A stretch of DNA of 64,000 nucleotides from Anaerobacillus alkalilacustris (GCF_001866005.1 NZ_MLQR01000004.1:166458-230457), one strand, 5' to 3'. Counted from the first letter of the stretch, positions 38,105 through 48,054 are shown. Made by a program: numbers and translations. The notes: generated by a model not told the origin, from the sequence alone.

Positions 38105-38667
38105 GTCCATTTATTTACCCAAAGAGCTGCTTCCTTCCAATCCTTTACACGAATAACTTGTTGAGGAATTGGATCCTGATTATAAGGAGTATCCAGTAAA
38201 ATTACTGGAATATTACATTCTTCTGAGATATCACAAGCGTTGTCATGTTTATCTTCAAAAAAGATTTCGATATTATGCTTTTTTATTGTCTGTAGTTTAT
38301 CGTGTTGTCCTAAAAGCTCAATATGATGATAAGGTATATTGTGTTTATTGAACCAGTTTTCAGTAATTTCCAAAAGATGGTTACCGCGAGCACTGATGTA
38401 CGTAAAATGATGATCGTTTTGCCATCCGCGCAGTGTTTCAGCGAAAAATGAAGCTATTGGTGCGTTTTTATAAATAATTGGTTCATATTCTTTCATCCAT
38501 TGCCAAAATTGTTCATCAGTGACATTTAGTAATGGGGTTAATTCATATTGAGTAATATCACTTAATGTAATATTTTTATTGAAATGTTTATTAATGTATG
38601 GAATGAATGTTTCAGGCGATGTTACAGTTCCATCAATATCTAGTCCGAAGCGAATTTGCTTTTTCAA
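38092..38667 (-). CDS. yqfW: HAD-family 5'(3')-nucleotidase-like YqfW
   Basis: The 191-residue protein has the HAD nucleophile motif FGLDIDGTVTSP, the second motif TYISARGNH and the acidic motif EDKHDNACDI, matching the 5'(3')-deoxyribonucleotidase (NT5C-like) group including B. subtilis YqfW. The probable start is TTG 38667, after AAAGGGTGATC; the GTG at 38676 overlaps that site. Its last codons (TRKA-stop) are encoded by the terminal bases of repeat copy 6, so the native C-terminus may have been changed by the repeat. Confidence 0.88.
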   Translation of the reverse strand: MKKQIRFGLDIDGTVTSPETFIPYINKHFNKNITLSDITQYELTPLLNVTDEQFWQWMKEYEPIIYKNAPIASFFAETLRGWQNDHHFTYISARGNHLLEITENWFNKHNIPYHHIELLGQHDKLQTIKKHNIEIFFEDKHDNACDISEECNIPVILLDTPYNQDPIPQQVIRVKDWKEAALWVNKWTRKA

Positions 38668-38805
38668 AAAGATCACCCTTTATAATAGTATTCTTCTTTA
38701 TGATAACATAAGATCATTCCTAAATATGAAATCATTAACATCAATATTGCATCGTTCATGTGTAATACTAAAAATGCTCCTGAAAAAGAAAGTGAGGGAT
38801 GACGA

Positions 38806-39225
38806 ATGACAGATATTAATGAAACAAATAAAGATAAGCGTTCTCTTGACTTAGACAATAGGGAAAGAGACGAAAACCCAAACGGTATAATGGCAGCTGA
38901 TTATCCTAATGGTGACTATAAGGAAGAAACGGCTGCAGAATTTGCACCACAGCGTGGGTTTGTAGGAGAACGCCCATTTGCTGATGATGTAGACGAGGAA
39001 ACAAGAGCAGACATTGATGGTGAAACTGAGGGTAGGGGTGTAGGAGCATTTGCGATCGTCCTTTCCATCATTTCATTGTTCTTCTTACCTGTGATATTAG
39101 GAGCAGCAGGTATAATTGTAGGCTTTATTGCTCGTCGTAATGGAGCTACTGGGCTTGGAAACTGGGCTATAGGTATTGGGGCAGTATCTATCATTTTAAC
39201 GTTGTTTTTCTCACCATTTTTCTAA
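38806..39225 (+). CDS. yqfX: YqfX-like membrane protein
   Basis: The 139-residue protein has an acidic, hydrophilic N-terminal half (1-75) and two membrane helices with a short basic turn (AGIIVGFIARRNGATGLGNW), a DUF4190-like arrangement. The position between yqfW and ispG is as in B. subtilis. Function unknown. GTGAGGGATG precedes the ATG. Confidence 0.83.
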   Translation: MTDINETNKDKRSLDLDNRERDENPNGIMAADYPNGDYKEETAAEFAPQRGFVGERPFADDVDEETRADIDGETEGRGVGAFAIVLSIISLFFLPVILGAAGIIVGFIARRNGATGLGNWAIGIGAVSIILTLFFSPFF

Positions 39226-39259
39226 GCAAACTTTAAAAAAGCACTATCATTTATAAGAA

Positions 39260-39317
39260 GAGGCTGGGTAGGTATTCAAACTAATAATAAATGTTTGAAT
39301 GACCAACCAGCCCTTTT
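39260..39317. terminator. Bidirectional terminator between yqfX and ispG
   Basis: A long, nearly perfect stem (GGCTGG..ATTCAAAC / GTTTGAAT..CCAGCC) with T tracts on either side. Confidence 0.85.
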
Positions 39318-39323
39318 TACTTA

Positions 39324-40412
39324 TTAAATGTTAATATTATTCTTTTCTTTAGCAATTTTATCAATTTCTTTTTTTAGTTCTTCTACCATAATCTCTTCAG
39401 GTACTTTTCGAACAATTTCCCCGTATTTAAATAATAGACCTTCTCCTCGCGCTCCAGCAATTCCAATGTCTGCTTCTTTTGCTTCTCCGGGGCCATTTAC
39501 CGCACAACCTAGTACCGCTACTTTAATTGGTGCTTTAATTTTTGAAATATACTCTTCAATCTCATTGGCAATGCTAATGAGATCTATTTCAATTCTACCA
39601 CAAGTCGGGCATGAAATAAGGGTAGCTGCATTTGCAGCAAGACCAAATGATTTTAATAATTCCCTGGCTACTTTTACTTCTTCTACTGGGTCCGCACTTA
39701 AAGAAATGCGCACGGTATTCCCTATACCTTTATGAAGGAGTACTCCTAGGCCAGCAGCGCTTTTTATCGTACCTGCAAATAAAGTTCCAGATTCAGTAAT
39801 ACCTAAATGGAGGGGGTAATCAAAGGCTTTAGCGGCTTTTTCATATGCTTCAACCGCTAAATTTACATCAGAAGCTTTCATTGAAACAATAATATCGTAA
39901 AAATCTAAGTCTTCAAGAATTTTGATGTGGTGAAGAGCACTTTCTACCATGCCGTCAGCTGTTGGGTATCCATATTTATCCAAAATTCTTTTTTCCAATG
40001 AACCTGCATTTACACCTATACGAATTGGAATACCTTTTTCTTTAGCGAGTTTTACAACTGCTTCAACTTTTTCCCTTTTACCGATATTTCCTGGATTTAT
40101 ACGAATTTTGTCTGCTCCGCCTTCAATTGCTTTTAAAGCAAGGCGATAATCGAAATGAATGTCTACCACTAAAGGGATATTAATTCTTTTTTTTATTTCA
40201 CTAATGGCTTCTGCAGCCCTCATATCAGGACAAGCAACACGAACAATCTGACATCCCGCTTCTTCTAGTCTTAAGATTTCTGCAACTGTTGCTTCTACAT
40301 CATGTGTTTTTGTAGTAGTCATACTTTGAATTACGACTTCGTTATTTCCACCAATTGTAATAGGACCTACTTTAATTGGCTTTGTTTTTGTTCTATGGAT
40401 AATTTGGGTCAT
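39324..40412 (-). CDS. ispG: 4-hydroxy-3-methylbut-2-en-1-yl diphosphate synthase
   Basis: The 362-residue protein has a TIM barrel ([20 protein letters not shown]...[17 protein letters not shown]) and the C-terminal [4Fe-4S] domain with LISCPTCGR and [12 protein letters not shown]. It converts MEcPP to HMBPP in the MEP pathway, the substrate of IspH. I chose the ATG at 40412, which aligns with known IspG starts; a longer frame to 40460 has no family support. Confidence 0.95.
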   Translation of the reverse strand: MTQIIHRTKTKPIKVGPITIGGNNEVVIQSMTTTKTHDVEATVAEILRLEEAGCQIVRVACPDMRAAEAISEIKKRINIPLVVDIHFDYRLALKAIEGGADKIRINPGNIGKREKVEAVVKLAKEKGIPIRIGVNAGSLEKRILDKYGYPTADGMVESALHHIKILEDLDFYDIIVSMKASDVNLAVEAYEKAAKAFDYPLHLGITESGTLFAGTIKSAAGLGVLLHKGIGNTVRISLSADPVEEVKVARELLKSFGLAANAATLISCPTCGRIEIDLISIANEIEEYISKIKAPIKVAVLGCAVNGPGEAKEADIGIAGARGEGLLFKYGEIVRKVPEEIMVEELKKEIDKIAKEKNNINI

Positions 40413-40603
40413 TATTTTTACACGCACCCCTTCTAAATAATCATTTTGAATTTTCGCCAATTGTTGAACATATCTGGACTGCGAAATTCAAAATTACTCT
40501 TATTTTATCAATGATGATAAATGTTTGGCAAGAAGGAAGCAATGAAACCATTCCATGTGTATATTTTTTAAAAAATAAGAAAGATCAGATGAGCATATGC
40601 AAG

Positions 40604-40649
40604 GTCAGAAATTAATAATCTTTTGTTGGAAAGATTATTAATTTCTGAC
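40604..40649. repeat. Perfect 20-bp-stem palindrome
   Basis: GTCAGAAATTAATAATCTTT and its exact complement are separated by 6 nt (TGTTGG). It abuts the family B element at 40651. No T tract follows on the minus strand, so it is not an obvious terminator. The rest of 40413-40827 shows no gene. Confidence 0.8.
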
Positions 40650-40650
40650 T

Positions 40651-40747
40651 TTATCCCACTCTTACTGCCCCTAAAGGTCCGATAAGTTGAACTAACAATC
40701 AGTATGGGATGAAGGAAACCCCCCATTGATTGTAGGTCAGCTTTATT
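40651..40747 (+). repeat. Solo structured element, family B (copy 3)
   Basis: It begins TTATCCCACTCTTACTGCCC and ends CCCCCATTGATTGTAGGTCA, GCTTTATTG. It shares ends with copies at 2002 and 28943; the middle differs. Confidence 0.6.
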
Positions 40748-40827
40748 GTTTACCCGCAAAGGTTATTTGGACGATTTACACATAGCGCCAAATAGACAGC
40801 TTCGATTAATAGGTGTACTACGATTCA

Positions 40828-41175
40828 TTAGTTAGTATAAATGGGAAAAAGATAAGCTTCACCTATTTTAATATTACTTGCATTTGTATTTGAATTTAAT
40901 GTTTCAAAATCATTAATAATTTGTTGAATAGTAGCATTCACTGGTCCTATATGTAGTTCCTCAACAATGGATAGTACTGTGTAACCTGGTTCTACAACGA
41001 TGGATTCTGAAGGTATATTTTCATTTTTTTCTACAGGATTATTAGCTGAATCATTTACGGTTGTAGTGCTTTCTGCGGCAACTATTGTATTAGTGGGTAG
41101 AGTACCTATATTTAGGTCATAATAAATACTGTATATAGTTATTAGTAAAAGAATTGGTGCAATTAATTTTTTCAT
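40828..41175 (-). CDS. yqfZ: LysM-domain exported protein YqfZ
   Basis: The 115-residue protein has an N-terminal signal or anchor (MKKLIAPILLLITIYSIYY), a Ser/Asn/Glu linker, and a C-terminal LysM-like domain (VEPGYTVLSIVEELH...IKIGEAYLFPIY). LysM domains bind peptidoglycan. B. subtilis yqfZ encodes a similar small LysM protein next to ispG. GGGGGG precedes the ATG. Confidence 0.85.
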   Translation of the reverse strand: MKKLIAPILLLITIYSIYYDLNIGTLPTNTIVAAESTTTVNDSANNPVEKNENIPSESIVVEPGYTVLSIVEELHIGPVNATIQQIINDFETLNSNTNASNIKIGEAYLFPIYTN

Positions 41176-41271
41176 TTGAAGAACCCCCCGTTTTTTTAGA
41201 TAAATTGTGATAAGTTCTTATGTTACATTCGTATGCTTGTCCATCTTTTATTATGACAAGAGAGGTTTTTT

Positions 41272-42525
41272 ATGCAGAAAAAAGCCACAGTTTACATCAT
41301 GAGTATTATTGGACTTTTACCTTTAGTAATGGTATTAGGAAACTCCATGCTATTACCGATACTACCTTTAATAGAAGATGAATTAAATATTACGCATATA
41401 GAAGTAGGGTTGTTACTATCAATTTTTTCACTTATTGCTGCAATTGTTATCCCAATAGTAGGTTTTCTTTCGGACAGATTCGGGAGAAAAAAATTAGTGT
41501 TATTATCACTGTTTTTTGTGATGGTAGGAAATTTTGTAACTATTATTGGTGGGCTAGGAGTCAAAGAGCCATATACTTGGATTTTTATAGGACGGATTAT
41601 TCAAGGAATTGGGGCGGGAGGGACAGCACCACTTGCAATGGCATTAATTGGTGATCTATTTGAAGGGGAGCAACGAAGTAAAAGTTTAGGTATTATTGAA
41701 GTTTTTAATGGAATAGGAAAAGTAGTAAGTCCATTCTTGGGGGCTCTAGCTGCACTCTTTTCATGGTATAGTGCATTTTGTTTTTACTTTTTTGTTTCTT
41801 TAATTGCTTTTGTAGGAATATATTTTAGTATTAAATCGATAAATCAAGAAAAGGTGAATGAACCACTATTTCACTACTTGAAAATGTTAATGAATGTCAT
41901 TAGAAGAGAGGCTAGGACTTTGTTTCCGCTTTCTTTAATAGGTGCAGTAGGTCTTTTTTTATTGTTTGGAATGCTTGTTTTTTTATCATTTGAAATAGAG
42001 AGAATTTATGCTATAAATGGTTTATTTAAAGGCTTTGTATTTATGGTGCCACTAGGTCTGTTAACATATGTTTCCTATTGGACAGGTAAGAATATAGCAA
42101 GTAATTTACTATATATGAAGAAATTGTTGCTTTTAGGGATAACTTTGCTAACAGGTTCTTTATTAGGTTTAATTTTTTTTCATCAGTTCCACCAATTAAT
42201 TTTTAGTTTAACAATTGCAGCATCTGGTGTTGGTTTTATTTTACCTTGTGCTAATACGTTAATTACATCAACAGTAGGCGGAAAAGAAAGAGGGTTTATT
42301 GTTTCAATTTATGGAATGGTTCGGTTTTTAGGGGTTGCATTTGGACCAATATTCTTTTCGTTGTGGATGCAAGAAGTAGTCAGTATGTTTGTGAAAGCAA
42401 GCCTTTTAATGATTATCACAGGAATATGGGTAATCATTGCTTTTAAGTTAACTCGTGTAATAAAAATAATGAAAGTTCAACTAACTATTAGAAAAAAAAT
42501 TGAATTGCTTTTTTATAAGAAATAG
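41272..42525 (+). CDS. MFS transporter (drug/H+ antiporter-like)
   Basis: The 417-residue protein has 12 predicted membrane helices and the MFS motif A GFLSDRFGRKK between helices 2 and 3. The first half also has RIIQGIGAGGTAPLAMALIGDLF, as in multidrug exporters. Substrate unknown. It is divergent from yqfZ and sits just before the DUF1002 gene with its own ribosome site (AGAGAGG). It has no counterpart at this locus in B. subtilis that I recall. Confidence 0.85.
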   Translation: MQKKATVYIMSIIGLLPLVMVLGNSMLLPILPLIEDELNITHIEVGLLLSIFSLIAAIVIPIVGFLSDRFGRKKLVLLSLFFVMVGNFVTIIGGLGVKEPYTWIFIGRIIQGIGAGGTAPLAMALIGDLFEGEQRSKSLGIIEVFNGIGKVVSPFLGALAALFSWYSAFCFYFFVSLIAFVGIYFSIKSINQEKVNEPLFHYLKMLMNVIRREARTLFPLSLIGAVGLFLLFGMLVFLSFEIERIYAINGLFKGFVFMVPLGLLTYVSYWTGKNIASNLLYMKKLLLLGITLLTGSLLGLIFFHQFHQLIFSLTIAASGVGFILPCANTLITSTVGGKERGFIVSIYGMVRFLGVAFGPIFFSLWMQEVVSMFVKASLLMIITGIWVIIAFKLTRVIKIMKVQLTIRKKIELLFYKK

Positions 42526-42621
42526 GTCTAAAGTCACTGTCTTTTCAACCCGAAAAAGTGTTCTATTACTATTAGCAATACAATTTTAAATTATAAGCAA
42601 GATGCGAGAGGAGTACTTTTA

Positions 42622-43494
42622 ATGAGAAAATTAATCCTGTTTATATTGATAGGGTTGTTTACCATTGTAGCCCCTACACCTATTTTAGGAGATGCAGTAG
42701 TGGGTGAAGTTATTGTAACGCTAGGAAAAAATTTAACTGAAGAACAGAAAAAACAGATACTTCAAGAAATGAATGTATCAGACGATACCGAAATAATTTA
42801 TGTTAGTATTGAAGAAGAAAGAAAATACTTAGGTAATTATATAAGTCAACAAAAGATCGGTAGTCGATCTATCTCATCTGCACGAATCATACTTCTAGAT
42901 AGTGGTGCAGGGATAAATGTAGCGTCTAATAATATTGATTGGGTTTCAGAAGGTATGTATGCAAATGCATTAGTTACAGCAGGTATAACTGATGCAGATA
43001 TTTATGTGACAGCACCATTTACTGTATCAGGTACTGGTGCTCTAACTGGTATTATTAAAGCTTATGAAATATCAGCAGAGATAGAAATTCCAGAGGAACA
43101 AAAACAAGTTGCGAATGAAGAAATGGTTAAAACAGCTGAGCTTGGTGATCGTCTAGGGATTGAACAAGCTACAGAATTAATGACGAGAATTAAAGAAGAA
43201 ATTGCTAAAAGTCCTATCACCAATGAACAAGAGTTACGTGATCTTATTCAAAGAATTGCACAAGAGCTAGGTATAACATTGACTGAAGAAGAATTACGAG
43301 GGTTGATTTCTTTATTTAATCGTATGAAAGATTTAAATATCGATTGGAATCAAGTACAAAATCAAATATCGAAAATAAGAGATAATTTAGGTGAGTTCTT
43401 AAATAGGGAAGATACTCAAACTTTTATCAGAAAAGTTCTAGATGTCTTAATTGAAATAATAAATGTAATTAAAGGTTGGTTTACAAAAGGATAA
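42622..43494 (+). CDS. DUF1002 secreted protein (YpuA-like)
   Basis: The 290-residue protein has a signal peptide (about 1-23, cleavage near PILG-DAVVG), then the DUF1002 core beginning DAVVGEVIVTLGKNLTEEQ, with TVSGTGALTGIIKAYE. The C-terminal half is helical. The family is exported and of unknown function; some members are induced by envelope stress. AGAGGAG precedes the ATG. It forms a single unit ended by a strong terminator. Confidence 0.88.
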   Translation: MRKLILFILIGLFTIVAPTPILGDAVVGEVIVTLGKNLTEEQKKQILQEMNVSDDTEIIYVSIEEERKYLGNYISQQKIGSRSISSARIILLDSGAGINVASNNIDWVSEGMYANALVTAGITDADIYVTAPFTVSGTGALTGIIKAYEISAEIEIPEEQKQVANEEMVKTAELGDRLGIEQATELMTRIKEEIAKSPITNEQELRDLIQRIAQELGITLTEEELRGLISLFNRMKDLNIDWNQVQNQISKIRDNLGEFLNREDTQTFIRKVLDVLIEIINVIKGWFTKG

Positions 43495-43499
43495 TAAAT

Positions 43500-43535
43500 G
43501 GGACCTAACTAAAGTTTTGAGTTAGGTCCCTTATC
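43500..43535 (+). terminator. Terminator after the DUF1002 gene
   Basis: Perfect stem GGGACCTAACT / AGTTAGGTCCC followed by TTAT. Confidence 0.85.
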
Positions 43536-43621
43536 ATTAAGTGATTATGAAGAATCGAAATGGGATTTTGTTAGTTTAGTCAATATCAAGAAATTTTCTT
43601 ACTCGTATGTAATAAAAACTT

Positions 43622-43720
43622 TTACACGGAAAATTTCCTTGTATCTATTTGTTTAAAAGATAGTGTTGATTTTAAGGCATCGGTTTTTCTTTTATGTTTT
43701 TTTGTAATATTTTTTTTCAT
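43622..43720 (-). CDS. Putative 32-residue basic peptide
   Basis: An AAAGAGGTGAT ribosome site lies 6 nt before an ATG on the minus strand and opens a 33-codon frame. It starts MKKNITKKHKRKTDALKSTL and ends TRKFSV. It is strongly basic and has no signal peptide or membrane segment. I recognise no family. The excellent Shine-Dalgarno in an otherwise empty gap is the main support. It lies between the DUF1002 terminator and repeat copy 7. Confidence 0.45.
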   Translation of the reverse strand: MKKNITKKHKRKTDALKSTLSFKQIDTRKFSV

Positions 43721-43760
43721 CGATAATCACCTCTTTTTTACAAGATAGGAAAGTATAAAA

Positions 43761-44038
43761 TTTTGAAGCTAGAAAACTGGCTAGGGCAAGCAGCCAACGA
43801 GCTCGGTCACTTCATTCAAGCAACGGACTTCAATTACTGCTTGAGATCCTTCTTCGATTAGCTTCATGTAGCTTTACTCCTGCGGTTACTCGTCGCACAA
43901 AACACTGCTTCGAGGAAGCTTGCTACGAAGCTATGCTAGAAGACGCAGAAGCACGTAAACGTAAGAAGCCAAAGAGCGGCTTCTGTCAAAGGCCTTCCAG
44001 TGTTTTTCGCCGTTAGGCGGGTGCTTGCGCTTTTCTTA
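43761..44038 (+). repeat. Family A repeat, copy 7 (one beta unit)
   Basis: Diverged left end (AGCTAGAAAACTGGCTAGGG), medium core, one beta unit (about 43874-43903), palindromic GCTTCGAGGAAGCTTGCTAC, and right end GCGGGTGCTTGCGCTTTTCT. Confidence 0.9.
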
Positions 44039-44134
44039 CTATACCCATCTTTCTTTTTACATATAATATTTTGAAACTTAATAAAGGGTTTAAACGTAAT
44101 ATGAGGTAAGAACTGCTATGTTAGGAGTGAAGAG

Positions 44135-44788
44135 ATGGAAATATTAAATTTATCGATTATTGGTTTTTTCGTTGTCTTTTTAGGGACTTTATTTTTATTT
44201 GGGGAGCTTCTTGTAAAAGCAAAAGGGATATTTGCTATTATAGGAATTGGAATTATGGCCACATATTTTTCATTTCATATAACTCCCGGTTCGGGCATAG
44301 GTTTATGGGTTGCTTTACTTTATATTTTTGGTATATCACTTATTGTTTTTGATGGTAAGTTTGTATCTGATGGAACATTGGCATTTTTAGGTATTTTATT
44401 AATGATTATAGGAATTGCATTGCCTACACCTAATATCATTTATGGTTTTCTTGCAGCTATGGCTTTACTGTTAGGTACAGGAGCATCGATATTATTCATA
44501 AAGGTATTTCCTTCAAGAAATCTATGGACAAAATTAACATTGAACGACCAATTAACGGGTGAATTAGGGTATAATTCATTAAATCAATCTTATAAAAATT
44601 TAGTTGGGAAAAGAGGATTAACGAAAACGGCATTTCGCCCTATCGGAACTATTGAGGTTGAGGGATCATTTTATAGTGCTATTAGCGATAGTCAATGGTT
44701 GGCCCCCAACACTGCTATAATAGTCGTTTCTGTTGATGGTACAAGGATAGTAGTGAAAAAAATAGACGGTAAAAGTAAAAACGAGTAG
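44135..44788 (+). CDS. NfeD-family membrane protein without protease domain
   Basis: The 217-residue protein has about five membrane helices (1-130) and a C-terminal OB-fold NfeD domain (LVGKRGLTKTAFRPIGTIEV...VDGTRIVVKKID). It lacks the ClpP-like protease seen in the NfeD protein at 2293-3624. Short NfeD proteins may help flotillin-like partners, but none is encoded next to it. TTAGGAG precedes the ATG. It is a single gene with its own terminator, flanked by two family A repeats. Confidence 0.88.
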   Translation: MEILNLSIIGFFVVFLGTLFLFGELLVKAKGIFAIIGIGIMATYFSFHITPGSGIGLWVALLYIFGISLIVFDGKFVSDGTLAFLGILLMIIGIALPTPNIIYGFLAAMALLLGTGASILFIKVFPSRNLWTKLTLNDQLTGELGYNSLNQSYKNLVGKRGLTKTAFRPIGTIEVEGSFYSAISDSQWLAPNTAIIVVSVDGTRIVVKKIDGKSKNE

Positions 44789-44819
44789 AGGCTGTTAGAA
44801 GCTTTCTACTCGTTTTTTT
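44778..44819 (+). terminator. Terminator after the short NfeD gene
   Basis: Stem AACGAGTAGA / TCTACTCGTT with TTTTTTT tail. Confidence 0.87.
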
Positions 44820-44823
44820 ACAT

Positions 44824-45085
44824 AATCAGAATTTATAAATTTCTAACTTGAAAACTGTCTAGCGCAAGCAGCCAACGAGCTCGGTCACTTCAGTCAAGCT
44901 ACTGACTTCATTAACTACTTGAATAACGTCTCTGAATAGCTTCATGCAGCAATGCTTCGAGGAAGCCTACTTCGAAGCATTGCTGTCAGACGCAGAAGCA
45001 CACAGATTGCGGTCAAAGAGCAGACCGCTACTTGCCGACCTTCAAGTGTTTGTCGACGATAGGCGGGCGCCTTGCGCTTTTCTTG
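44824..45085 (+). repeat. Family A repeat, copy 8 (type II left, type I right: mosaic)
   Basis: The left end is GCGCAAGCAGCCAACGAGCT (type II), but the right end is CGATAGGCGGGCGCCTTGCG (type I). The core lacks 34-bp units. It ends 17 bp from the DUF1189 stop. Confidence 0.92.
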
Positions 45086-45101
45086 CATAATGACTAAATC
45101 A

Positions 45102-45893
45102 TTATAGTTGTTCAGGTTCATTGTCTTCATGAATTGTTGATAGTTCCTTAAATATCAAATAGATCATAATTAATGCAACTACCCAATATAAAGTGAAAGA
45201 AAATGGTATGAAAATGTATAGTGCATCAGTAATAGTAAAAAATATAGTAGGTAAAGTTACTGCATACGCACTTAAAATCCAAACTTTTTTATAGGGTAAT
45301 ATTAAGTTAAGTTTTTTTCTAATTAGTAATGCAATGAAAGAAAGAAAAAATACTCCTATAAATTTCATTGCTGTTAAGAAAAAGTAGAGTATGAGAACAA
45401 CTACAGCAATTATCAATGGCAATAAATTAATAACTGAACTTGTAATTTCTTCTACTTGTTCTTTTGTGAAATTAAGATTCCCAAATTCACGGTAACGAAA
45501 CGATTCAGTTATGCCTTCTGTTATAAAAACAGCTTCTGTTTCTAATAATGCTAATACGTGAGTGTGATTTTGTTCAATGTCTCTTATAGTAAGGCTACCA
45601 GTTGTATCAAAAATAAATTGTTCACCATCAATAGTAATAAATAATGGTTCTACTAGTTCTGACGTTAGAACACTATTTTTAAGCTCGAAGTCTGGTATAT
45701 CAGTTTTGAGTGCAACTTGAAAATTATTAACTGTATTTGATATCCCAGTCCCAAGTTGGATTGCTGAAACAGAAACAGAAATAAGCATTAATACAAATAC
45801 ATATAGTATTGTTTTTCCTATTCCTTGATTTCTAAATTTTGCTACAGTTTGTGGGGAATAGATACTTTTAAAAAATTGCTGGAAAATATTCAT
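45102..45893 (-). CDS. yqgB: DUF1189 membrane protein (YqgB)
   Basis: The 263-residue protein has one N-terminal helix (about 28-48), an extracytoplasmic segment (about 50-150) and three to four C-terminal helices (about 155-250). The start NIFQQFFKSIYSPQTVAKFR is the DUF1189 hallmark. B. subtilis yqgB is at the same relative place. Function unknown. A TAAAGGAGTAGGAG region precedes the ATG. Confidence 0.87.
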   Translation of the reverse strand: MNIFQQFFKSIYSPQTVAKFRNQGIGKTILYVFVLMLISVSVSAIQLGTGISNTVNNFQVALKTDIPDFELKNSVLTSELVEPLFITIDGEQFIFDTTGSLTIRDIEQNHTHVLALLETEAVFITEGITESFRYREFGNLNFTKEQVEEITSSVINLLPLIIAVVVLILYFFLTAMKFIGVFFLSFIALLIRKKLNLILPYKKVWILSAYAVTLPTIFFTITDALYIFIPFSFTLYWVVALIMIYLIFKELSTIHEDNEPEQL

Positions 45894-46190
45894 TCTCCTA
45901 CTCCTTTATTGTAAATTTTTTTTTAGCTAAAAACGTTGACTGACTATCGTATATATTACAGAAATATTTTCTTTTCAACAAGTTGACTTTTACAAAGGGT
46001 ATAAAAATTTTCAATTTATGAAAGAAGGAGTGTTTATAGAAAGCAGTTAGATTAATTGTTTTAATATCACATTAAAAAATCTTTACAAAATCTTTACAAA
46101 GCATTAATAATTTATAAACAATTAACAAGTATGCTTGTAGAGGATTGTCGAAATAAAGAAAAAGATAAATTAATTGAAGGGGCGAGTTTT

Positions 46191-47819
46191 TTGGATATTC
46201 AACAAATACTATTTTTATTTCTTGGAGGACTAGGAATATTTTTATTCGGAATTAAGTTCATGGGTGATGGTCTTCAAAAAGTAGCAGGAAATAGACTTAG
46301 AGATATTCTTGATAAATTTACTTCTAACCCGGTCATGGGTGTAATTGCAGGTCTAGTAGTTACTGTTGCTTTGCAGACAAGTACAGGAACAACAGTTTTA
46401 ACGATTGGACTTGTAAATGCAGGCTTTATGACATTAAAGCAAGCAATTGGAGTTATCATGGGTGCTAATATCGGTACTACCGTAACGGCCTTTATCATCG
46501 GTTTTAAAATACAAGCTTATGCATTACCCATTATAGCCATTGGTACATTTTTTATTTTCTTCATTAAAAATAAAAAAGCTCAAAATTATGGACAAGTTAT
46601 ATTTGGATTTGGTGCTTTATTTTATGGCTTAAGTTTAATGGGAGATGCGATGAAGCCACTTCGTACTGTACAAGCTTTTACGGATCTAACAATAAGTATG
46701 AGTGAAAATCCGTTTTTAGGAGTAGTTATTGGTACAGTATTTACGGTTATTGTACAAAGTTCGTCTGCTTCAATTGGTTTATTACAGACATTATATGATC
46801 AAGGGGCAATGGATTTATGGGCCGCTCTCCCTGTATTGTTCGGAGATAATATTGGTACGACAATTACAGCGGTATTAGCTTCGTTAGGGGCTTCTATTGC
46901 AGCAAGACGAGCAGCTTTAACGCATGTTATTTTTAATTTAATTGGAACGTTTATCATTTTATTGATATTAACACCATATACACATTTTATTGCCTATATT
47001 AGTGAAATACTTGACTTAAATAAACCTATGCAAATTGCTTTTGCTCACGGTATATTTAATACTGCCAATGTTTTTGTCCAACTACCATTTGTAGCAGTTT
47101 TAGCGACAATTGTAACAAAAATAATTCCTGGTAAAGATACAGCGATTGAGTATAAAGCACAGCATTTGGATCCATTGTTTATCCAACAATCACCAGTAAT
47201 TGCACTTGGGCAAGCGAAAAAAGAAGTATTACGTATGTCTGAGTTTGCAGAACAAGGATTATTAGAAGCAAATCAATATTTAAAAACGAATCAAAAGAAA
47301 CATGCTGAGTTAACAGTACAATTCGAAGATGCAATTAATAATCTAGATCGTAAAATAACCGATTACCTTATTTTAATATCTGCTAAATCTCTATCTGCAA
47401 AAGATTCAGAGCTTCATTCTGCATTAATGGATACAGTAAGAGATATTGAACGTGTCGGTGACCATATGGAAAACATTGTTGAGTTAATTGATTATAAAAT
47501 TACAAACAAAGTATTTTTGTCGGAGAAAGCAGTAAATGATTTAGATGAGATGTTTACCTTAACAATCTCAACATTAAAAGAAGCAATTAAGGCATTAGAA
47601 GATAGTGATATTGTTGCAGCTCGCTCTGTACTTCTAAAAGAAGAAAAAATAGATAAAATGGAAAGACAATTACGTAAAAATCATATTTTACGTATAAATG
47701 AAGGGAAATGTACTGGCTCAGCAGGGATTGTGTTTGTTGATTTAGTTAGTAATTTAGAAAGAATTGGAGATCACGCAGTAAACATTGCGGAAGCAGTAAT
47801 TGGTGAAGAGGAGTTCTAA
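46191..47819 (+). CDS. Na+/phosphate cotransporter with C-terminal PhoU-like domain
   Basis: The 542-residue protein has duplicated Na/Pi cotransporter halves with ALQTSTGTTVLTIGL and VIVQSSSASIGLLQ, about eight or nine membrane helices (1-310), and a PhoU-like helical domain (about 340-535; DIERVGDHMENIVE and LERIGDHAVNIAE). I prefer the TTG start at 46191 because GAAGGGG is 8 nt upstream and the protein then begins like family members (DIQQILFLFLGGLGIFLFG). The ATG at 46131 would add 20 charged residues. It is the second such carrier here and the pst operon is not seen. Confidence 0.92.
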   Translation: MDIQQILFLFLGGLGIFLFGIKFMGDGLQKVAGNRLRDILDKFTSNPVMGVIAGLVVTVALQTSTGTTVLTIGLVNAGFMTLKQAIGVIMGANIGTTVTAFIIGFKIQAYALPIIAIGTFFIFFIKNKKAQNYGQVIFGFGALFYGLSLMGDAMKPLRTVQAFTDLTISMSENPFLGVVIGTVFTVIVQSSSASIGLLQTLYDQGAMDLWAALPVLFGDNIGTTITAVLASLGASIAARRAALTHVIFNLIGTFIILLILTPYTHFIAYISEILDLNKPMQIAFAHGIFNTANVFVQLPFVAVLATIVTKIIPGKDTAIEYKAQHLDPLFIQQSPVIALGQAKKEVLRMSEFAEQGLLEANQYLKTNQKKHAELTVQFEDAINNLDRKITDYLILISAKSLSAKDSELHSALMDTVRDIERVGDHMENIVELIDYKITNKVFLSEKAVNDLDEMFTLTISTLKEAIKALEDSDIVAARSVLLKEEKIDKMERQLRKNHILRINEGKCTGSAGIVFVDLVSNLERIGDHAVNIAEAVIGEEEF

Positions 47820-47830
47820 AAATCTATTAA

Positions 47831-47868
47831 TGGGCTGATGAAGTTCTTTTGTCAGCCCTTAAATTTTA
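47831..47868 (+). terminator. Terminator after the Na/Pi cotransporter gene
   Basis: Stem GGGCTGA / TCAGCCC with a TTAAATTTT tail. Confidence 0.75.
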
Positions 47869-48054
47869 GGTTACTTTAGTGAACAATTAAGTTAAGATAT
47901 AATTGATTATAAATTAGTCAATGTAAAAATATAATAAGTTGTATTTTTAAGAAAAAAAATAATGAAATATATTGTTTTTGAAAAAATAATATGATATATT
48001 TATTCATGTCGCAATTAGATAAAGGAATTTTAAAAAATGCTTTAAAAAATATTG

